From assembly GCA_020350725.1 (NCBI GenBank), contig CP070719.1, positions 1,192,355 through 1,199,698 on the forward strand: a stretch of DNA of 7,344 bases, written 5' to 3'. A model generated the notes under the pieces. That model did not search any database and was not told the DNA's origin. It was given only the letters and a program-made list of their open reading frames with translations. Shown piece after piece: positions 1 to 4,346 of this stretch; within the stretch, counting starts at the first letter, position 1, and each line of letters begins with the position of its first letter. The DNA is from a bacterium. GTDB taxonomy: Bacteria; BMS3Abin14. The position numbers were made by a program, and so were the translations under genes.

Positions 1-1
1 G

Positions 2-76
2 GGATGCTTCTTCGCCCCGCAGGTAATTCGCGATGAAGTCGGGGGGCTGGGTTATTATCAGGGAAAAGAATTCTGA
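2..76 (+). CDS. Possible 3' tail of a plus-strand gene (partial)
   Basis: An open frame enters from the left edge and ends at TGA (74-76). It gives 24 residues ending GYYQGKEF, with a plausible protein composition (FFAPQVIRDEVGGLGYY). The opposite strand is open in the same codon register and could begin a leftward gene at a GTG, but that GTG has a poorly spaced Shine-Dalgarno (AGG only three bases away). I prefer the plus-strand reading, which would make this gene convergent with the rest of the window. The fragment is too short to name a family, and codon composition does not clearly separate the two strands. Confidence 0.25.
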   Translation, partial: GCFFAPQVIRDEVGGLGYYQGKEF

Positions 77-190
77 TATCCCGTCCACTTTCCTACAGAT
101 CCTTACCCTTAAGATTGGGATTTGTTACAGATGGAAAACACTTTTTTGGTTCTGGCGGCGGGTAGTCATTTCGAGGGGGATGGGAGATAG
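77..190. other. Intergenic, nothing recognised
   Basis: I see no open frame of useful length, RNA gene or convincing promoter here. It separates the possible plus-strand tail at the left edge from the repeat island that starts near 191. A weak ATCC...GGGAT pairing around 108-130 is not followed by a proper T-tract, so I do not call a terminator. Confidence 0.4.
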
Positions 191-219
191 TCCTGAGAGA
201 TAAGTGATAAGTGATAAGT
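191..219. repeat. Heptamer tandem array (TGATAAG words)
   Basis: Four consecutive 7-base words run from 191 to 218. The first is TCCTGAG, the second AGATAAG, and the last two are TGATAAG. Seen in another register, GATAAGT is repeated three times without error at 199-219. The same word family appears on the opposite strand at 240-260, so this array and the next face each other as an inverted pair around 220-236. AGTGATAAG (210-218) is exactly complementary to CTTATCACT (240-248). No protein or RNA function is evident. Confidence 0.7.
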
Positions 220-236
220 AAAGCGCCGTCCCCTTA

Positions 237-292
237 CCTCTTATCACTCAGCACTTAGGACTTTTGGCACTTAGGACTTAGTTCTTAGCTCT
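237..292. repeat. Heptamer tandem array (CTAAG words)
   Basis: Eight imperfect 7-base words can be laid end to end. On the minus strand they resemble CTAAGTC, TCCTAAG, TGCTGAG and TGATAAG. The 13-mer GCACTTAGGACTT occurs exactly twice (251-263 and 267-279). The array ends three bases short of the A-tract of the next terminator. It resembles in style the arrays at 2273-2520 but uses different words, so it does not look like a copy of those. Confidence 0.65.
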
Positions 293-295
293 CCC

Positions 296-335
296 AAAAA
301 AATGGCCCCCCGGCGTTGGGGGCCGCCGGGGGGCC
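296..335 (-). terminator. Intrinsic terminator of the 93-aa gene transcript
   Basis: On the minus strand a perfect 12-bp GC stem pairs GGCCCCCCGGCG (335-324) with CGCCGGGGGGCC (315-304). An 8-base loop, GCCCCCAA, separates the arms. One A and seven Ts (302-296) follow. This is a textbook rho-independent terminator for leftward transcription. Its loop carries the CCCCCAA motif that recurs twice upstream in the same transcript. Confidence 0.88.
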
Positions 336-412
336 GGCTCGGCAAAGTACCGAGCATTGGGGGTGCATCTCCGACCCGCCGGGGAGGCGGGTCGGAGTTG
401 GGGGCTTGTTTT
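296..412 (-). ncRNA. Three-hairpin 3' UTR or candidate small RNA
   Basis: Directly after the stop of the 93-aa gene, the minus-strand transcript can fold into three hairpins. Hairpin A (397-369) is a perfect 12-bp stem, CTCCGACCCGCC with GGCGGGTCGGAG, and a 5-base loop. Hairpin B (355-337) is a 6-bp stem, GCTCGG with CCGAGC, and a 7-base loop. Hairpin C is the terminator (335-304). CCCCCAA occurs in the unpaired stretch before A (404-398), between A and B (363-357) and in the loop of C (322-316). The three copies are exactly 41 bases apart. This could be a 3'-UTR-derived regulatory RNA with C-rich single-stranded contact sites, or simply an elaborate terminator region. I do not recognise a known RNA family. 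Confidence 0.4.
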
Positions 413-694
413 TCAGTGGAACAGGACGTCGCTCTTCTTTCTCTTCTTCCTGCTCTCTTTCCTTCTCCGGAGATAGGGGTCTATTCTGTTTCTGGAAATT
501 CCCTCTTCGAACTGCTCACGGGTGATCCTCTCGATGAGTTTCACACCCGTGCCGAAGGTCTTACCCTTGGCCCTGGGCATCCTGGCCGCCGTGGAGAAGA
601 GGTCCACAGGATCATCGGATCGAAAGTACCGGACCATTTCCGTGGCCTTTCCTGCTCCCAGATGTCCACCCTCTATGACCATACGGTAGTACAT
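413..694 (-). CDS. Conserved-looking hypothetical small basic protein (93 aa)
   Basis: I do not recognise a named family. The start at 694 is chosen because GGAGGA lies eight bases upstream. The frame stays open for 18 more codons upstream, but that part reads through the promoter and Shine-Dalgarno region and has no ribosome site. The protein begins MYYRMVIEGGHLGAGK. GHLGAGK has the GxxxxGK spacing of a Walker A loop, but Ala follows where Ser or Thr is expected. The protein is too short for a P-loop NTPase and no Walker B is visible. The middle (about residues 20-65) is mixed and soluble-looking, and the last 25 residues are strongly basic, with runs of Arg and Lys. There is no signal peptide or membrane segment. 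It has its own promoters and terminator and sits directly behind a sigma-54 activator gene, which suggests that activator controls it (inference). The reading frame is very likely real; function is unknown. Confidence 0.72.
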   Translation of the reverse strand: MYYRMVIEGGHLGAGKATEMVRYFRSDDPVDLFSTAARMPRAKGKTFGTGVKLIERITREQFEEGISRNRIDPYLRRRKESRKKRKKSDVLFH

Positions 695-702
695 TCCACG
701 AT

Positions 703-708
703 TCCTCC
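703..708 (-). promoter_or_regulatory. Ribosome binding site that fixes the 93-aa start
   Basis: On the minus strand GGAGGA is followed by eight bases and then ATG (694-692). The upstream in-frame ATG at 748 has no comparable site. A small GCAAT/ATTGC hairpin with a 5-base loop (724-710) ends one base before this site. Confidence 0.75.
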
Positions 709-720
709 GCAATGAATTAT

Positions 721-736
721 TGCAGGGGTCGTGCCA
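721..736 (-). promoter_or_regulatory. Putative sigma-54 (-24/-12) promoter
   Basis: The minus strand reads TGGCACGACCCCTGCA. The sigma-54 consensus is TGGCACG-N4-TTGCA, so the only mismatch in this core is C for T at the start of the TTGC box. The invariant GG and GC are separated by ten bases, as required. Transcription would start near 710, giving a leader of about 16 bases that just contains the GGAGGA ribosome site. The gene upstream encodes a sigma-54-dependent activator. Assignment is from sequence match and context only. Confidence 0.55.
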
Positions 737-774
737 CGAGAGGGTCACAACTTCAAAGAGCTATAAACGCCTGT

Positions 775-802
775 AATATATACCCGTTCAGAATAATTTC
801 AA
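775..802 (-). promoter_or_regulatory. Putative sigma-70-type promoter
   Basis: On the minus strand TTGAAA (802-797) and TATATT (780-775) are separated by 16 bases, in a stretch far more AT-rich than the flanking genes. Transcription would start near 768 and give a leader of roughly 70 bases before the 93-aa gene. The sigma-54-like site lies inside that leader, so the gene may have two promoters. Confidence 0.5.
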
Positions 803-836
803 GAAAAATATTTATATAGAGAGCAAATGTATGCGC

Positions 837-873
837 AAAAAATGCACCTAACGGGTTACAAAACGGTGCATTT
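837..873 (-). terminator. Intrinsic terminator after the response regulator gene
   Basis: The regulator's TAA stop overlaps the first arm of a 9-bp stem. On the minus strand AAATGCACC (873-865) pairs with GGTGCATTT (848-840) across a 16-base loop. The T-tract runs from 842 to 837, so its first three Ts are also part of the stem. It ends leftward transcription of the kinase/regulator operon. The TGCACC and GGTGCA half-sites also resemble NtrC-type binding half-sites; see findings. Confidence 0.78.
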
Positions 874-2254
874 ACTGCTCATCCCTGGCCGTGATGCCGT
901 ATTCCTTGAGCTTGTACTGAAGGGTCCTGCGGCTTATCCCCAGGAGCTTTGCGGCCTCCGTCCTGTTTCCTCCCGTCAGCTCGAGGGTCTTGATAATGGC
1001 CTCCCTCTCCAGATCGCTCAGGGGACGGCCGGGGATCACCCCCATCGCCTCCTCGCCCCGGTCGCTCTGGATGTGGCCGGGGAGATCCTCCGGACGGATG
1101 ATGTCGCCCCTTGCCATGATCACCGCCCTCTCCACGACATTCTCCAGTTCCCTGATGTTGCCCTTCCACTGGTTGCGGACGAGCAGGTCCATGGCCTGAG
1201 GTGCAAAACCGCGGATATCCTTCCTGTTCCTGTCCGCGATCCGGTCGAGAAAATGCTTGGCCAGGAGGGGGATGTCCTCACGTCTCTCCCTCAACGGCGG
1301 CAGGACGATGGGTATCACGTTCAGCCTGTAGTAGAGGTCCTCACGGAACCGCCCCTCCCGGACCTCCTCCTCGAGGTCCCGGTTGGTGGCGACGATCAGC
1401 CTGACGTCCACAATGATGGTCTCCGCGCCCCCGACCCGCTCGAAGGCTTTGCTCTGGATGACCCGCAGGAGCTTGGCCTGGAGAACGAGGCTCATCTCCG
1501 CTATCTCGTCCAGGAACAGGGTACCCCCGTCGGCGAGCTTGAACCTGCCCTCCCGGCGGGACACCGCTCCCGTGAAGGACCCCTTCTCATGGCCGAAGAG
1601 TTCGCTCTCCAGAAGGGTCTCCGGCAGGGCGGCGCAGTTGACCTTGACGAGGGGCTCCAGAGCTCTGGGGCTGTTCCTGTGGATGGCATCCACGATGAGC
1701 TCCTTCCCCGTCCCGCTCTCGCCGAGGATGAGCACGGTGGCGTCGGTGGGCGCCACCATCTTGAGGGTCTCGAAGACCTCGTGGAGACCGGGGCTGTTGC
1801 CGATGATCTCTGCGGCTTCGAAACCGCCAACCACCTGCGCCCTCAGGGCCTCGTTCTCTGCAACCAGGTCGGACAGGGCCTTTGTATTCCCAACCTGGAT
1901 CTTGAGCTCCTCCAGGTCAATGGGTTTCGTCAGGTAATTCAGGGCGCCTTCCTTCATGGCCTCCACCGCCGAATCGACACTGGCGTAGGCCGTAACGATG
2001 AGGACCTGGATCGACGGCGAGATCCTCTTGATCTCCCTGAGGGCCTCGATCCCTCCCATGCCGGCCATCTTCAGGTCCAGGATGACCAGGTTGTAGAAGC
2101 TGTCCTCGACCTTTCCCACGGCCTCCTCACCGCTGCCGGCCGTTTCCACGGAGTATCCCTCCTCGGCCAGGACCATCTCCAGAAGCTCACGCTGGGAGGC
2201 CTCGTCGTCCACCACGAGGATCGAGTAATTCTTTCTGCCCGTATCAGCTGTCAA
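872..2254 (-). CDS. Sigma-54-dependent response regulator, NtrC/ZraR type (460 aa)
   Basis: This is a cytoplasmic transcription activator of sigma-54 promoters and the probable phosphorylation partner of the kinase encoded upstream. The receiver domain (about 10-125) shows the acidic pair D16-D17, phospho-acceptor D60 in VILDLKM, T88 and K110. The AAA+ domain (about 149-375) shows Walker A GESGTGKE (178-185), the sigma-54 contact loop GSFTGA (225-230, a common variant of GAFTGA) and Walker B GGTLFLDE (243-250). A Fis-type helix-turn-helix ends the protein (NRTEAAKLLGISRRTLQYKL, about 430-449). All key residues are present and the length is normal for the family. The start is TTG at 2254, with GGAG ten bases upstream. 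There is no in-frame ATG before the receiver domain, and a stop lies just upstream. The TTG start and the repeat-filled gap behind the kinase gene may lower its expression (inference). Family is certain; the specific ZraR-like identity is not. Confidence 0.95.
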   Translation of the reverse strand: MTADTGRKNYSILVVDDEASQRELLEMVLAEEGYSVETAGSGEEAVGKVEDSFYNLVILDLKMAGMGGIEALREIKRISPSIQVLIVTAYASVDSAVEAMKEGALNYLTKPIDLEELKIQVGNTKALSDLVAENEALRAQVVGGFEAAEIIGNSPGLHEVFETLKMVAPTDATVLILGESGTGKELIVDAIHRNSPRALEPLVKVNCAALPETLLESELFGHEKGSFTGAVSRREGRFKLADGGTLFLDEIAEMSLVLQAKLLRVIQSKAFERVGGAETIIVDVRLIVATNRDLEEEVREGRFREDLYYRLNVIPIVLPPLRERREDIPLLAKHFLDRIADRNRKDIRGFAPQAMDLLVRNQWKGNIRELENVVERAVIMARGDIIRPEDLPGHIQSDRGEEAMGVIPGRPLSDLEREAIIKTLELTGGNRTEAAKLLGISRRTLQYKLKEYGITARDEQ

Positions 2255-2272
2255 TGGTTCGTGTCTCCGGAT

Positions 2273-2293
2273 GAGTCAGTGATTGGTGATTAG
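2273..2293. repeat. Short heptamer run (TGATTGG/TGATTAG)
   Basis: Three 7-base words, GAGTCAG then TGATTGG then TGATTAG, lie end to end just upstream of the regulator's ribosome site. This is the first of seven blocks that fill the kinase/regulator gap. Confidence 0.5.
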
Positions 2294-2301
2294 TTTGCAA
2301 A

Positions 2302-2329
2302 TCCAAAGTCCCAAATCCAAAATCCAAAA
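2302..2329. repeat. Heptamer tandem array (TCCAAAA)
   Basis: Four consecutive 7-base words, two of them TCCAAAA and the others TCCAAAG and TCCCAAA. The word is unrelated to those of the neighbouring blocks. Confidence 0.75.
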
Positions 2330-2337
2330 CTGAGGAC

Positions 2338-2357
2338 ATCTCTGTGGCCCTCTGTGG
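2338..2357. repeat. Ten-base tandem repeat (CTCTGTGG core)
   Basis: CTCTGTGG occurs at 2340-2347 and again at 2350-2357, exactly ten bases apart. On the minus strand this reads CCACAGAG twice. Confidence 0.6.
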
Positions 2358-2365
2358 TAAAGGCT

Positions 2366-2400
2366 AGTTCACAGTTCACGGTTTCCGGTTCACGGTTATA
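2366..2400. repeat. Heptamer tandem array (AGTTCAC/GGTTCAC)
   Basis: Five 7-base words lie end to end. The first two are identical AGTTCAC, the third is GGTTTCC, the fourth GGTTCAC and the fifth GGTTATA. On the minus strand the word is GTGAACC or GTGAACT. Confidence 0.75.
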
Positions 2401-2401
2401 G

Positions 2402-2430
2402 ATTGCTTCACGCGGTTTCCTGTTCGCAAT
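2402..2430. repeat. Small palindromic element (ATTGC...GCAAT)
   Basis: ATTGC (2402-2406) and GCAAT (2426-2430) bracket a 19-base interior with only weak further pairing. On the minus strand it begins TGTCATTGCGA and ends AAGCAATCT. That layout recalls short dispersed palindromic elements starting GTCATTGCGA that I remember from several bacterial genomes. This is recognition from memory, not a database match. Confidence 0.4.
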
Positions 2431-2440
2431 GACAGCGCTC

Positions 2441-2480
2441 CTCGCCCCCTCTCCCCCTCGCCCACTCGCCCCATCGCCTC
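2441..2480. repeat. Octamer tandem array (CTCGCCCC)
   Basis: Five 8-base words lie end to end: two exact CTCGCCCC, with variants CTCTCCCC, CTCGCCCA and ATCGCCTC. This block alone in the gap has period 8. Confidence 0.72.
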
Positions 2481-2490
2481 TGCGCTCCCT

Positions 2491-2518
2491 CTGGACCCTG
2501 GCCTCTGGACTCTGGACT
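2491..2518. repeat. Heptamer tandem array (CTGGACT)
   Basis: Four 7-base words lie end to end: CTGGACC, CTGGCCT and two exact CTGGACT. The array ends three bases before the kinase stop codon (2524-2522), so the repeat filler begins almost at the end of the gene. Confidence 0.75.
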
Positions 2519-2521
2519 CAG

Positions 2522-4267
2522 TCATCTCCCCCTGGCCGCGGGGAACCTGACGATGAATTCCGTCCCCCTGCCGTGTGATGACTGGACCCTTATCTCGCCG
2601 TCGTGGTCAAGGACGATCCGGTGGGCGATGGAGAGCCCGAGGCCGATGCCGCCCTCCTTGGTCGTGTAGAACGGATCGAAGATCTTCTCCTGATCCTCCT
2701 CGTGAATGCCGGTCCCCGTGTCGCCCACCGTCAGGGTCGACCAGGTTCTGCCCGAATCCGATTTCAGGGTGAGGACCCCACCGTCCGGCATGGCCTGGAT
2801 GGCGTTGAGAAAGAGGTTGAGGAGGAGCTGCTTGACGGCGTCCTCGTCACCGTTAATATAGACCGGATCCTGATCGAGTTCATCCACGCATTTGACGCCC
2901 TGGCTTGTCGCCTCCCTCTCCACCAGGCCGGCCATGGACCTGACCACCTGGTTCAGGTCCATGTGTTCCATGATAGGTTCCCTCGGCCGGGAGAAATCCA
3001 GGAGCTCGGTGATGACCCGGTTCAAGCGGTCCACTTCACGGACGATGGTGTCGGCGGATCGACGCTCGCTGCTGCCCGGCTCGAGCCGCCCCTGAAGGTG
3101 CTGGCTGAACCCCCTGATGGAATTGAGGGGATTGCGGATCTCGTGGGCCATGCCCGCTACGAGACGCCCGAGGGCCGCCAGCCGCTCGGATCTTCGCACT
3201 TCCATCCGCAGGCTCTTCAGCTCCCCCATGTCCCTGAGGAACAGGACCATGCCCCCTGCCTCGTCCTGTCCCCTGACCGGGATCATGGTCACGGACAGGT
3301 AGGGACGGCTGGATTCCCCGGGCGGTATCTCCAGGTCATAGAAGGGAAGGCCGCCGGAGAGGTACCTCGACACCCTTCCCCACTCCTCCCCCGTGAGGAC
3401 CTCGTTCCACGGTTTACCGACGATATCCCTGGCCGCCTTTCCGAGCATTTCCTCCGCTTCCGGGTTGACCGTCCTCAGGATGCCCTCGGAATCGATGTTG
3501 ATGAGGCCCTCGGCCATGCCGTCGATGACGTCGATGGTGTACTGCCGGACATCGGCGAGAGCCCGCCGGGCGGAATAATACCCCTGGACGAGGATGAGGA
3601 AGTAAAAACCTATGGTACCCAGAAGAAGAAGGAGAAACCCGTTCAGGAGGGCCTGCCTCATGCCCTGCCCGACGGTCTTTTCCAGGTCCTCGGTGCCCAT
3701 CCCGACCAGCCCGAAATAGACCCTGGACCCGTCGGCTGTCTCCCCCTCCTCGGTCACGCCGGGGATCTCGGGGATGCCCAGCATCCTGAGGTGCATCCAC
3801 GAGCTGTCGAAGGGGAAATAACGGCTCACCAGCACGTAGAGCCTGCCGAACTCGGGGTAGTCCTCGAGGAAGAAGGCCTGATCCTCCCTGGCCGTCAGCC
3901 TCTCGAATTCCTCGGGTGACAGTCCGTGGACATCCGGCTGGAACCTGTGGCTCGAGGCGATGAGGTGTCCGTCACCGCGGTAGACGGCGATGAAGGCCAC
4001 ATCCTTGGCCTGGGCCGTGTCGTTGACGAAACGCTCAAGGTGGCGGCTGGACGGGTCGAGCATGAGGACGCTGATCCGGCTGGCCGAGGCCAGGGACTTG
4101 ACGATGAATTCGGCCTGTCGGCCCTTAAGATCGAGAAGGAGTGCCCGCTCCCGCTTGAGGCTGCGCTGGCCTATGGAGGCGAGGATGAGGGTCAGGAGAA
4201 GGATGGTGCCGAGGAGGATGAAGACGGGAATGACCTTTACGGATGTACCGAGTCGGCGGAGGTTCAT
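2522..4267 (-). CDS. Membrane sensor histidine kinase with PAS domain (581 aa)
   Basis: This inner-membrane sensor kinase autophosphorylates on histidine and very likely passes the phosphate to the sigma-54 activator encoded next. Two hydrophobic segments (about 12-33 and 208-229) flank an extracytoplasmic region of roughly 175 residues. That region holds no cysteine pair or haem motif. A PAS domain follows (about 238-350). HisKA carries H375 in AGMAHEIRNPL, and the ATPase domain shows N488 in LNLFLNAIQAM, DTGTGI (516-521), DPFYTTK and GIGLGLS. Everything needed for activity is present, and the overall layout is like ZraS/NtrB-type partners of sigma-54 activators. The ATG at 4267 lacks a clear Shine-Dalgarno and is preceded by an inverted repeat. 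The gene lies 79 bases after the cytochrome stop with no terminator between, so cotranscription is possible. The ligand cannot be read from the sequence. Confidence 0.94.
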   Translation of the reverse strand: MNLRRLGTSVKVIPVFILLGTILLLTLILASIGQRSLKRERALLLDLKGRQAEFIVKSLASASRISVLMLDPSSRHLERFVNDTAQAKDVAFIAVYRGDGHLIASSHRFQPDVHGLSPEEFERLTAREDQAFFLEDYPEFGRLYVLVSRYFPFDSSWMHLRMLGIPEIPGVTEEGETADGSRVYFGLVGMGTEDLEKTVGQGMRQALLNGFLLLLLGTIGFYFLILVQGYYSARRALADVRQYTIDVIDGMAEGLINIDSEGILRTVNPEAEEMLGKAARDIVGKPWNEVLTGEEWGRVSRYLSGGLPFYDLEIPPGESSRPYLSVTMIPVRGQDEAGGMVLFLRDMGELKSLRMEVRRSERLAALGRLVAGMAHEIRNPLNSIRGFSQHLQGRLEPGSSERRSADTIVREVDRLNRVITELLDFSRPREPIMEHMDLNQVVRSMAGLVEREATSQGVKCVDELDQDPVYINGDEDAVKQLLLNLFLNAIQAMPDGGVLTLKSDSGRTWSTLTVGDTGTGIHEEDQEKIFDPFYTTKEGGIGLGLSIAHRIVLDHDGEIRVQSSHGRGTEFIVRFPAARGR

Positions 4268-4270
4268 ATG

Positions 4271-4296
4271 TACCGTTTACTACCAGAGGGACGGTA
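4271..4296. repeat. Inverted repeat before the kinase start
   Basis: TACCGT (4271-4276) and ACGGTA (4291-4296) are exact 6-base arms around a 14-base centre. The repeat lies four bases upstream of the kinase ATG, where a ribosome site would be expected. It could be an operator or an RNA hairpin limiting translation; it could also be chance. Confidence 0.35.
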
Positions 4297-4346
4297 ATGC
4301 AATTGTAAATCTGATGCTCGTGCGGATCTGAAACCGCCCTGACCGT

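Noticed and set aside
191-292. CRISPR array
   Set aside because: The repeats are only 7 bases long and directly abutting, with no spacers and no cas genes in the window.
337-397. Cyclic-di-GMP or other known riboswitch
   Set aside because: The GGCAAAG-like bases in hairpin B made me consider a GEMM fold. The required conserved joints are absent, and the structure follows a gene's stop rather than preceding a start.
304-404. G-quadruplex cluster on the plus strand
   Set aside because: There are five runs of four to six G, but they are 10-30 bases apart and mostly locked in stable hairpin arms. The hairpin and terminator reading on the minus strand explains them better.
302-715. Plus-strand open frame across the hairpins and the 93-aa gene
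   Set aside because: It begins inside a terminator stem and lacks a ribosome site. The minus-strand reading has a perfect GGAGGA, a promoter and a terminator.
827-2293. Long plus-strand open frame (488 codons) opposite the response regulator
   Set aside because: It is the antisense shadow of a complete NtrC-type regulator with all motifs intact. Its translation is low-complexity and Leu/Asp/Gly/His-rich, with no recognisable domain.
2603-3919. Long plus-strand open frame opposite the histidine kinase
   Set aside because: It is a shadow of the kinase gene produced by GC-rich codon use. It has no domain, and the opposite strand carries every kinase motif.
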